Assembly (NCBI GenBank): GCA_027382625.1
Contig: JAJKFJ010022614.1
Location: 33,469-97,468, forward strand
DNA from: Tetmemena sp. SeJ-2015
Taxonomy: Eukaryota; Ciliophora; Spirotrichea; Sporadotrichida; Oxytrichidae
DNA: 64,000 bases
Direction of reading: 5' to 3'
The translations under genes were made by a program, and so were the position numbers. Under the pieces are notes generated by a model. The model searched no databases, was not told the DNA's origin, and was given only the letters and a program-made list of their open reading frames with translations. This document shows positions 33,467 through 44,293 of this stretch, piece by piece (position 1 is the stretch's first letter; the number at the start of each line of letters is the position of its first letter).

Positions 33467-35774
33467 ATCTGAAATAATTTTCATTAAATTTCAAAGGCAC
33501 CTCTGCCTACAAAAGATTAGCAAGTGAAAGTATTACAAAGCTCTCCTACTCTTGATCAAAGCATATCATATAATTCAATTATCTTCTCAAATTAATTATT
33601 CTTAATAATTTTTTACTTTATAAATTCTGTAGTTAATCTTTGACACTAAAAAATGAAAATGTTTTCAATTTATTTTATTAAATTTTTAAAGATACAAAAT
33701 ACTTTTTAGTGAATGGAATTGTGAATTATATATTTCTTATTTTTCATTTCGAGAACAAATCATAACATTTAATGCAAACATTCTGATAAATTAAATTTAT
33801 CTTAGCTTTTTGCAGATTTCTTGGGATAGACTTTTCACGGCTTAAAAGACAAAAATAAGAATATAAGAAATTAAAATTATTATCTTCTCTAATTAAAGAA
33901 GGCTCATTTTTTTCAAATTTGGAAAGAAAAATATTAAATTTCTTTTTTATAAATTTATATGTGAATTGATTGCATATTATGCGCTCTCTAAAGGGTCTCG
34001 AACACTCCAATTACCTCTATAAATAATCAAATTATTAGCAGTAGCAACAAAAAATATAAAATATTCAGACATATATATAACATCTGATCAGAATTAGAAA
34101 TTTTAACAGCATCATATTATTGACCAATTTCATGAGTTTTTTCTCAATCATTTCTTTTTTTAGCTCTCATTCTTTATATTCTTAAAATCAAATAAATTTA
34201 CAAAATTCTTTCCTAAATTTAAAGATAAGGTATGATGAAGTAATTTATTTTATATCAAGAAAATTTAAAATTAATTGAATGTAGATGAAGTGCAATTATC
34301 TATAATCGAAAAATTTAATCTTGAGAAATTAACTTTTAGAAATTTGCAGATAAATTTTTACTAAACTCATATATAGGTAATTTATTAAAGCTTTCATTTT
34401 TATGTTGCTAAAAAAATATGCTTATTTAATTTTTATAATCTTGCTCAATAATCACGATAGTTCAACCTTAAAATGAAAGTATTTCCACAATATTTGATGT
34501 AATATTGATCTTTAAATGCTGAAGACAAGTCCCTAGGGAATTATCATAGTGGGACTTTTTATTTAATGCATTTGGAATGTTCTAAAATTAAAATCCCTTA
34601 TTTTTAGACAGGTATTTTTATCTTTACTTTCTATTTAATCTTTCTTTTAAATGGAATAAGTGAAAAATGAGTGTAGATAAACTCTTTTAAAAATGTAAAA
34701 TCTTTTATTCATTTTATATCAGCCAATCCTTATTTTATAATCAGAAATAAATATCTTTTATTTTATTCTTTTCAAATTTATCTGTATGAGAAGAAGTTAA
34801 TTTTAGGTGCCCACTATTAAGACAATCTACTCAATTTTATTTATGTTTCAGCTCTTAGAATAAGAATGAAGCAAGCGTTTCGTAGGTTAGCTTACCTAAA
34901 ATATAAGTTACCCTTAAGATTTCACTTCCTCATTTTAAAAAAATAAAAATATTTCTTCTTCCTCTTCTGTACTTTCCATATTTATTTGTTTGCTTTTATA
35001 ATCTAATAATTAAAAGTAGCTCTTGTTATATCTCAATCTGTCCAATAAAACAACACTTTTATGTGATATTACCACCCTATTTTATGATTATAAGAGGATT
35101 TGTTTGTATTTATTGATAAACATTACTTTTATTTAGTTGATCCAAATTGGAGAATATATAGAGAGGAATTTTAAATAAGAATAAACTAAAAATAGAGATG
35201 AGGACTTACCTTTTTTCTTTGAGAGAAATAAGAATTATATATCTAGTGAGCTGAAAGGGAATTAAATTTGAAATAGCCACATAATATAATAATTTTGAAA
35301 TAATTTGGTTCGAACATAAGAAGACTCTATGGAGTCAAGATATTGCTTTTTTAAATACATACTTCAATAATTAATTTCATTATTTCTAGTTAATCTTATT
35401 TTTAGCCTCAATTTATAAAAAAGAGTCCAGTTCCGGCTATTATAAGCTACTAGAGTAAAAATTAAAATTTGGTTAAAATCATTCACAAAAAAGGCTAAAA
35501 GAATTATATTGTTGGGACTAGAATTTTACTTTAAGGGTAGATGGTAATAAGAATATCAGAAAAGATAAGAGAGAAAATTTCTAAAAGAAAATAAATGAAT
35601 CAAATTATCGCAGATCTTAATCTATTTTCTTAATTACTGAATAATTAATAGTGATCGGCTAAATTTTGCTAAAATTTGTAAATATTGTTAAGAGGATTGG
35701 AAAATAAAAAGAAAGCAAATTCTAAATGTAAATTCTTGAATAATAGAATTGTTATTCGATAATTATCTTAAAGA
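33467..35774. other. AT-rich stretch, possible large IES or intron
   Basis: About 2.3 kb lying between minus-strand coding blocks. An 88-codon minus frame at 33744-34010 (PRNLQKAKINLIYQNVCIK) could be a coding fragment, but its composition is close to background. No repeat found. Confidence 0.4.
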
Positions 35775-35779
35775 GCCAC

Positions 35780-36020
35780 TTAAGAAATAATTATATAAAT
35801 CTGTGTGGGAATTACTGCAGTAAGGTTATCTTTTGAATTTGCTAACATTTCAGCTCCTCTGATCTCACTAGAAGCTTGAGTATTGAGAAGTTAGCTGGTA
35901 GAAATTCTATGTATTATCTTAGAGTGGGGATTCTGTAAGGTAACTAGTTGCCTCCGAGACTTAGTTTGAACTCCTGGTATTCATTTACAAGATTGATGCA
36001 TTTGTGCTTGGTTATATATA
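35780..36020 (-). CDS. Coding block of the split minus-strand gene
   Basis: Minus-strand frame: KCINLVNEYQEFKLSLGGN, LPYRIPTLRQYIEFLPANF, SILKLLVRSEELKCQQIQKI. Balanced, folded-protein-like sequence with Gln from TAG/TAA. No known domain identified. Flanked by AT-rich DNA on both sides. Confidence 0.55.
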
Positions 36021-36254
36021 TTAAAGCATTGAACTTAGGCCGGAGTTGCTTTTAAAAAATAATATATAATAATATTCACAGTTAAAGAAAATGCATTTGT
36101 ATAAATTGCATTCTAAATTTAAAACTTAAAATAGTTTCTCTAATCTTTATTTTTAGTCAAAATATATTTATTGCTTCAAAATATAAGTTTTCATTTAACT
36201 TAAATATAGCTAAAAATCACTGCTAACTAATTAATTTTAATAATAATATTCTAT

Positions 36255-36420
36255 TTTTTTCGTTGCTTCTCGAGCAGTTCCTTATCTCTTGCTAAGCAAG
36301 GAGCTGCTCTACGATTTGGATCAAGTATTTATTCTGCTTTTCTAGGTGCACCATGAAGCCTAACATATTTTCTTGCTACTCTAACATGTTTTATACAAAC
36401 TTATAAAAGAACTTCTTTTA
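36255..36420 (-). CDS. Coiled-coil coding block of the split gene
   Basis: Minus-strand frame: YKFVQNMLEQQENMLGFMVH, LEKQNKYLIQIVEQLLAQQE, IRNCSRS. The regular spacing of Leu/Ile/Met suggests a coiled coil. It sits 220 bases from the 35.8-36.0 kb block, separated by AT-rich DNA. Confidence 0.55.
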
Positions 36421-36925
36421 TCATTTATAAAAGAAGCTTATTCCTCAAATTCCTATTTCAGAATTAATTATAAAATTTAATTTTTATTTGAAGATGCCAT
36501 TTTTAAATGTTGTCAACTTTAAAATCTACGTTAGTCAGAAGAACATGTTATTGAATGCCTTATCTTTGTTTTCTCGAAAGTTAACAAAATTAATTATTTT
36601 CAACAACATAAAATCTTTTTAGTAAATGGAATTGTAGCTCAAATTAATTTTATGAGTAAATAATTTTTATTAATTTAAACTACTAATATAAGTTCTACGC
36701 TGTCAGTGATTTCCCTCGAGAAAGTAGACTTAGTATACCCTCTACTTAAAAAAATATTTAAAAAATCATAAAAATTAATTTATTTTGAATTAAAATAGAA
36801 TTCTTTTATAATAAGAGTCTATAAAAATAATATATCGGCTGGACGAATTAATTCAATCTAAATTATAGACCTGAGCTAGAAGTGGCACAAATTGTTATAA
36901 AAATTAATTAAAAAATGAATTGGTG
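36421..36925. other. AT-rich spacer
   Basis: No feature recognised; probably eliminated DNA between coding blocks. Confidence 0.45.
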
Positions 36926-37302
36926 ATTGATTAAAATAATAAATGGAGAGTTGCAAATTGGTGACAGTTGAAATCGTAGATTCACCCCCGATCTGCAGCT
37001 TGTTCGAATGCTTATCAAAAATTAATATGCGTTTCTTCTTTAATCATCTTCACAGTACCTCTCTCAGTAGGGAGATATGAATCTCGCACTCTCCTTCTTC
37101 CTCATCATCAAGCTATTCAAAACTTGTGTCGCTTATAACTCTTGACGCTCCCACAAAAAGTTGCAAAGATAAATAGTTCTTATAATTTTATGCTGAATCG
37201 AATGGTGTAATAATTATTCAAAATGGACATACTTCAACTGTCGCTGATTTATTCCATTTTAATTTAATATCTAATTCTCTTTTTATTAAATTCTCTGTTA
37301 TA
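36926..37302 (+). repeat. Dispersed repeat family A, copy 3
   Basis: Begins TTGATTAAAATAATAAATGG, keeps GGTGACAGTTGAAATCG, GATCTGCAGCTTGTTCGA and GTTGCAAAGATAAATAGTTC, and ends near TTCTCTGTTATA. The conserved plus-strand frame is present with substitutions. It lies between minus-strand coding blocks of one putative gene, so it would be inside germline-eliminated DNA. Confidence 0.8.
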
Positions 37303-37784
37303 TTAAGACTTCGTTTCTTAACAATTATAAATATGCTTTCATCAATATATTTTTCTAGTAATTTTATTTGGCTTCTTGATATTAAAATATTTATTTTTGC
37401 TATTAAAATCTAAGTAATCTTAAAAATTTAGATATACTTTTAGTGGGTGCCTTCTTTTCCTCTTCTTCCCCTTCAACTATAGGCTAGATGTTCTTATTAA
37501 ATTATTTGTAGCTTTCTCTTAGTTATAAACAAGAGTTTATTTGAATTCTAAGGATATATATAACTATACTAAAAATTTTTAAACTTTCATCATTTTAAAT
37601 AGCTCTCAAATATTTCCAATCACATTGATTAGTATTAAGATGGGAGATATGTTTTCCTCAGAATTTATAACAATTTGGTAAAATAAATATAAAAATTAAA
37701 TGTAAAAAATCCTCAAATATATATCATCGAATAATTTTTTCATATTTTTTTCCTTCTAACTCTGCGAAAAAGTATTAAAATTTA

Positions 37785-38010
37785 AAAACGAGGTTTTCCT
37801 TTAACGTCCAGTTCCTACTTAAGTACTCTTTCCTTAATTTATCTTCAATAAATTAAAATAAGACTGGTCTATGATCGTACTTGCGGAGACTATTTTAGTA
37901 AAAGGTGAAGAGGGATCTTGTATCGCTAAATTCGAAGTTATTTATCTCCTGCCCGTCTGATGGGTTCTTTCTACCTTCCACATTATTTCCACTTGATCTG
38001 TTATAATTTA
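37785..38010 (-). CDS. Coding block of the split minus-strand gene
   Basis: Minus-strand frame: SGNNVEGRKNPSDGQEINN, FEFSDTRSLFTFYQNSLRK, YDHRPVLFQFIEDKLRKEYL, SRNWTLKENL. A second frame over the same bases is also open (KIVSASTIIDQSYFNLLKI), so frame choice is not certain, but the first has the more natural composition. No domain recognised. Confidence 0.5.
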
Positions 38011-38039
38011 CTTATAAGCAACAGAGACCAAAATTATTG

Positions 38040-39140
38040 AACAATCTCACTTACCCTTGAGACTGGTTGAGCAGCAAGAAATTGTAACGCCTGGAGCTAA
38101 CACAAATAAAAAAATAGACATTATTATTGAATAATTTTCTGGAGCTTCTGCTGTCTTGACTATCGCTCTAGTATTAGTTGCTCTACAATCTCAAGCAAAG
38201 ACTAAGACCGTTGCTGCTACTAGACCTTATTTCAGAAGCTCTAGGTTCATTGTTAATTCCAGTTTCACCCTCGATAGTCATAATTAGAAAAAATTTATCA
38301 AGCAATACAATTTATGGGTCCGACTATAAAGAATACTGCTCTTTTTAGAGTTATAAAACAAGGAATAGTTAATTAAATTCTGCATCTTTTTCAGATATAT
38401 CATCATAAAGTCGTTCCTAAAGGAATAGAATGGTTATGAAGAAATTAAAATTAATTTTTTAAATGAAAGCAGAAGATTTATTTAAATTTATTGAATAAAT
38501 ATTTTGCAATGGTTTTAATTTTTGTATCGATAAGGCTCTTGTCAAAGATTCTAGCTACCTTGTGTCCTTCTCCTATACTTCTATTTATATCGCCGAAAAG
38601 AAAACAGCCTTCTTACGAACTATTCTCAATAAATGTCAGAATTAAAAGAAAGAGAGATTTAAAGAGAGATAGAAGTAAATGAACTTAAACTTTACTCTAT
38701 ATTTTCTGTGAACTTACTTCGCCAAACGTTAAAATTGAAGTTTTCTTTAAATCTTCGAGCATAGACGATGCTTCTTCTAATTCACAATCGTGATCGCCCA
38801 GGAACTGTATAATATTGAAGTAACTATATTAGGACTTTCCGCTCCTCTGCTTGAGCTAAAATAAATTTTATAAACTCGGGGAATAATTTCTCATCTTACT
38901 TATTTTCTCTTTCTCCCTCTATGACTTTTACGGCTCCATTGGTCAATCTGCTTCTAAATGCCAAGATTTAGGATTTATATTTCGATTCTTTAACTTTTAA
39001 GACTCACCTCCTCTTCTTTTTAAAAAAATAAAACACATAGAGCATAAATTATAATCTTCTTCATCTTTTATCTCCTCTGTAACTACTAAAGTGCTATCCT
39101 CGTCTGAATTTTCCTCACTAATGGCGCCTAAATGATACAT
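38040..39140 (-). CDS. 5' part of the split minus-strand gene, unknown
   Basis: A plausible start is ATG at about 39140, reading MYHLGAISEENSDEDSTLVV and TEEIKDEEDYNLCSMC. Further minus-strand pieces follow in order: GAVKVIEGERENKQDEKLF and FPEFIKFILAQAEERKVLI; FLGDHDCELEEASSMLEDL then KKTSILTFGE before a GTAAGT donor (near 38720); EVQEKDTRQLESLTRALSI (about 38500-38620); and IEGETGINNEPRASEIRSS (about 38200-38290). Each is in a different frame or separated by AT-rich bases, as expected for exons and MDSs interrupted by introns and IESs. The protein is acidic, helical and hydrophilic. No family recognised. Joins are not resolved. Confidence 0.45.
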
Positions 39141-40500
39141 ATTTGTATTTTTTTATTTAAAGATTAGAGTCTTGAGAACTTGATTCATAATTCCAATGGC
39201 GTTAACTTTTCTCCATTAAAAGCTGCAGGCTGTGAAAATAAATGACTACACAGATAGTAATTAAAATTTAAATTAAAAGTATTGCTGAAGTAATTAGCTG
39301 TTAGAGAATTCTGACCAAATTTCACTAATTTTCATTTAATAAACAAATTTTTACCCTACTTTAGAATGAATTTATCTAAAAATGGGCAAATTTATTTCGA
39401 ATTAAGACTATAAAAATACAACAATTTTTTTTATATTGTAGTTGTTTTCTTTCTTTCTTTTCATTTAAAAGGAATTTTGTTAAGTTTAAGATTATGCTTT
39501 AGAAGACTTTTTTAATTTTAGCTCATTAATTCCTCTATTTCAAGTATTAAACTTGCTTTGCATCAATTATTGTCGCCCCACTTACATAAAATTAAAGAAT
39601 TAAACTTATCTTATTTATCCATATTGACTGCACTTTCGGGATGTCTGTTGATCTTATAGATTAATTGATCTCCCACTTGGGAATATTTGGCTTGACGATA
39701 TTTCTTAAGTTGAACACCAGTTCTGTTCCTCCAAAAACCTTTAGGTACTTCAACGCTTTCTCAAAAGCTTTCTACCATATTGAAAAGCTAGATTTAATAA
39801 GAAATAAGCAGAGACAAAAAATTTCGTTCTTTTTATATAAATTTGCAGTGGAATTCCAACAAACTGCAAACCAGAATAGTATTGAGAAAGAAGTCCATTT
39901 GCTTTATGCTCTTACGCTAGTAGAAGGCGAAGAAAAATAAAGACTATTTATGTATAAATTTTTTAGAGAAGTAGTTTTCTTTAAGATATAAGTGCAAGGA
40001 TGAGACTATATCCATGAAATTATTATTTCCAATTATCTCTTGCAGTAAGAATTAGTTCTCCCATTCAAAACTAAATCAATAAGCAAATGAATAGAAATCT
40101 TAGTATTCGCCACCTTTGCACTGATTTTATAAAATCCAATTGACTAAGCAATCTGAGAGAGTTGAAGTAGTTGTCTCAAATTTAGCGGTACCGTTTAACA
40201 TTTTTAATTTAGGAACTTCCTTAATTTCCTCTTTATTTGAAACGTAAGTTTTTACTCTAAGGTTTGGTGAGCTTTCCTAATTGGATAGTATTGGAGTTAG
40301 GGAAGATTTGGCATTGGAATTTTAGATAGTTGGCAAATTCTTTTCGTCTAAGCGCTTTTATTTTACTTCAATTATACAAAGATATGGATTTATTTATGAA
40401 TTTTATGATAAAAGGATGTATCTTTACTAAATTTGCTATAAAAGTTAAAGAATTATCCTACAGAAGGAATCTAATTCATTATCAATTAAAATTAATTCTT
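39141..40500. other. Mixed stretch between two minus-strand genes
   Basis: Mostly AT-rich. A plus frame at 39665-39940 and the overlapping minus frame (VEVPKGFWRNRTGVQLKKYR) are both open; I cannot decide between them and neither shows a known domain. The C-terminal frame of the VIT/VWA gene can be followed without TGA well into 40200-40500, but becomes AT-driven there. Confidence 0.4.
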
Positions 40501-40559
40501 CTTGATCTAATTTTATCTAATTTTTATAAATTGCTTTCTCTTGGACATTTTCGTGACAA

Positions 40560-43500
40560 TAAATTCGTCACTTTCTTTTCTCGCTTGATCTTACTTAACT
40601 AAGCGATTTTAAAATCCTTCGTGGCCTCCTTCTTCTTCTCTGCTTTAGAAAGATTCCTCTTCTGAGGGTATTTCTAAGAAAGATTACTTATCGTTCTTGA
40701 TTACTTTATCTCTCCTTACTCTCTCCTCTCTATCCCTATCTTCAATTTTGAGAGCAGTAAGTCTATCCCTCTTCTTACCATGTAGACTAATTTCTTCTTC
40801 AAAACGTTGTACTTATCTCTTGCCTTTCAGGCTTCTTACCTCATTTCCTATTTGACCATTGAAAAGCGCTTTCTAGCGGGTTTATTAAACATTTGCGCTT
40901 GTTTCTTATTTATTGCGATCCACAATCTTCCTCTTCATTACTTTTCTAGAATTGGAGCGCTCAGGTTGATGCTCTTGTGCAGGCGAACTTACTCCGAAGT
41001 AGCTTTGTAAAATTTGTTCGCTCACTTCTTTTTTATCTCCTCTGTTTTGAAATGAATCGTAGAATTTTGGCTAGCTCTGGGGAACTGATTACTTTGAGTG
41101 GTGGAAAGATTTATTTGAAGCGGAAGTCACTTTGAGATCTCTGTCCTTCCAGGTCCATTTCATGCCTCCTCTTCCTCTAGAGGAGCTATATTAATCCCTT
41201 CCTTGGTTAGGCTATTATATAAATTAAACAAAAATAGACACGTAGGATATGAAGTTTAATTAAGGTGAAGCGAAATTTAACTTAATATTACGATTCGAGA
41301 TTAACATACTTGCTTCTTAGATTATACGATTGGTGAATGCTGCTGCTCTGAGTTTAATTTTTCAAAAATTGAAAGCTTGTCCTTTTAAGACTCCTAAGAA
41401 TTCTGTTCTACTATCACAGATAATCCAAACTTAGAGACACCCTTACTTTCAAGGAATATTCTAGAAGTCTTAGGCTTCCCCTCCAATATAACATTTGAAA
41501 GAGGGATCTTAGGCAATTTCAAATGAACAGAAGATTCTGACGCCCCTCTTATTTCAGAAGACTCATAAGAATCGTAAGCCTCCTGCTCATAATTTTCTTA
41601 GTATGAAGATGCCCCAGAGGATGAGGAAGACAATTTTGGATTCAGCTGCTATAGTTTATTAGTCTTCAAGCCTTCATCGTATTTAATGTTGAACAAATTA
41701 AGGGGAGGCTGCTCTTCTATTATAAGAGATATCTTCTCTACAGCAGCTTGATCTATTACTACCACGAGATAAGATCTTCTTATGCATCTCTCTAGGTGCA
41801 GCTAAAAAGTGGCAAGCCCTCAAATTCTCTACTTCAGCTAAGTCAAACCCAAATATTTTGATATATGTAACTTATGTAAGGTGAATAAGTCTGCACAATA
41901 ATTAGAATTAAGATTATCTGGAGCAGATATTGCAACTAGTTCATGCTATTGAATTTTCTTCAAGGTGGGGCGCTTTTTAGGCATGAAGTCGCCAAGAATA
42001 AGAGCTGTGGTCTCATGCACAGCTAAGAATGAGGTTGCTTAGCTGAGCACCTAGTAGTTTAAAGAGACTCTTAGAACTTATTATCTGAGGAAGTCTGGAT
42101 TAAGTTTTTAATCTCTTTCTAACTACTGCACTTTCATCCTCGCTGTAACTTTGAATAGGTCCTCTCCATCAGGCAGAATCTGAAAGTTTGCAGACTAGTA
42201 TTACTAATTAAGATGGAATCGATGTATTAAAAACCATGGATAGATATGCAAAATCAAGACTTTGTATTTTGTGTTCTTCACTGGATATTTGCACCTGCAG
42301 CTCGTTGAACTACTCCTTATTAAGTATTGCAAAAGTTGCGAACATTTAGTTTGATGGAAGATCGTACCCTTCATCCAAAGGCCCCTCCATTACCTCCATA
42401 TTATTGGCTTAAATATAGGTGCTAGTTGAATAAGTTACTTTGCATTTCTCAAACACAGGTTGAGTGGCTCTAGCCAATATCTGCTAGACTTCCTTATTAA
42501 TGTCTTATTGACTAGTGATAGTCGAGGAAGATCCTCTGCCAGCTGCTGAAATAATTTCCATAAACTCCGTCTTGGAATCCTCCCCTATCCCTAAGATTAA
42601 ATACAAGTAATTTAAAGATGTGTAGCTCAGTCATAAACTTGAAATCATCAACAACCTTCTTGATCGATTGAGTTTGATTTGCAGGAAAGATGCAGTCTGA
42701 GATTAGAAACACAGCCTTCTTGCGGTTGTAACTCTTGTGTTTCAGAATCGTTTCACAAGCGCTTTCAACATTCTTCCTCCCATAAAATAATTTCATGGTT
42801 GAGGTTCAAGGTTTTGATATGCTCTATGGCGCTTGCTATATTTTGCTAGTCTACTACTGCTGGACTGAAAGGCTCAAATATCCCCAGGGACTGAGATTAC
42901 TGACATAGGAGAATTTCAAAGTTAGAGTCTAAAGTATTTAGAAATGAAAGCTATATCTCTTGAAAGATTTTAAATTTGTAAAGGTAAGGATCTGAGCAGA
43001 AAAATGCAAGTGTCCTTTAAGAGCTATTCTTTCTCACTCCAAAAGAAAGAGGAGCAGTCGACTACTAAGATGAAGGTCATGTTTGTCTCTTGAGCCTAAG
43101 AGGCTGGAATATCCTGAGGGTCTGGCCTGTTTCCATAAACTAGCTGCCATCTCTGCTAATCATTCAAACTGACTTTCAAGTCGACATAGCTAGGCACGAT
43201 TGAAACCAAAGTTGCTATTTAATCCGGATATAGGGGAGAAGCCTAAGCGAGTAGACATGCTCTCTCCATGCTAAGTGTTCTAAAAGAGATCAGAAGATTT
43301 TCTTGCTCTCCTTTAGTGATTCTCTCCTCCTTCTCTATCAAGAATTTCCTTCTCATATTACCAGGATCAGAGTCTGTGACGTTAGCACCCTTGGGCGCAC
43401 TTAGGTATGTTATTTTGTTCTCGCTGTGAATATGAACTTCTAATCTGTAAGCATAGTTATACCGGATATCCTCTAAGCAGAAATTTTAATGTTATGGATT

Positions 43501-44088
43501 AAATTAAATTTCTATCTGTCCTAAATTAAGCAAGGAAAGAATGAAACAGGTATTTCAAGACAATAGGCAGCCGCCTCCATGATTAAAACGTGATAAAGTT
43601 GCAGTTCCACTATCACCTTAGCCTGCGGTCTCAAATTCCCCACAGCTATTCTCAAATTTTCATTCTCCTCTCTCTCCTCTTCAACTAGGACGGCAGTCTT
43701 TCCCTCTTTCTTGGCCTTGAAATACTTGGCTCTGGCTATGTCTCGTTCAAAGATTTTTCCTCTTATTATCTCATTGTCCACATTGATTTGCAAGCTGCCG
43801 ATGCAGAAATCCTCAAAGATAGGCATATTCAAGAAACCCTCTATTGTTTAGCTAGAGGAGTAGATTAAAATGAAATCTATAGTGCACTATATTGAGTAAA
43901 GGAGTTCTCATAAGTTTGCTGAATAGAGATTCTTGAGAGTGAGTTCCAAATTTATAATTTCTCGTAAAAAATGAAATCTTATAGGATAAAAAATAATCAT
44001 TTTCATTCATGAGTATCAATTTTATAATGTGAAATTTAGACGTGAACGGATTGGAAAGTGACAGGTACTGAAATTTATTTGCCCTCAT
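40560..44088 (-). CDS. VIT and von Willebrand factor A domain protein
   Basis: Read 3' to 5' on the plus strand. Near the N terminus is a VIT domain: MPIFEDFCIGSLQINVDN, IIRGKIFERDIARAKYF, EGKTAVLVEEE, IAVGNLRPQAKVIVEL (43832-43600). A continuous frame (about 43500-43040) leads into the VWA domain, TNMTFILVVDCSS, where Asp-x-Ser-x-Ser of the metal site would be expected; the fifth residue is not Ser as written. VWA pieces continue (NIASAIEHIKTLNLNH; KAVFLISDCIFPANQ), then IISAAGRGSSSTITSQQDIN and VLRVSLNYQVLSQATSFLAV as in inter-alpha-trypsin-inhibitor-like proteins. After an intron (about 41215-41310) a Lys/Glu/Arg-rich C-terminal stretch runs to about 40560. Several frame breaks (for example near 43040, 42800 and 42510) are introns, IESs or indels. 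The exact start is uncertain; such proteins mediate protein-protein contacts. Confidence 0.7.
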
Positions 44089-44293
44089 TGATAGTCAAAA
44101 GCTGAAAACTTCTGACTAAATCATCACTCTAGATGTTTGTTGTCTTTTCCATTTTGATAATTTATTAAACTTCCCAAAATATATGACTAACCTGATAAAG
44201 CGAACTACATATTGTGGAAAATTGAGCAACTCTTATACTCTTAAATATACTTATACTTATAAATTAGGATGTTGAAGTTGTTTATGAAGATGA

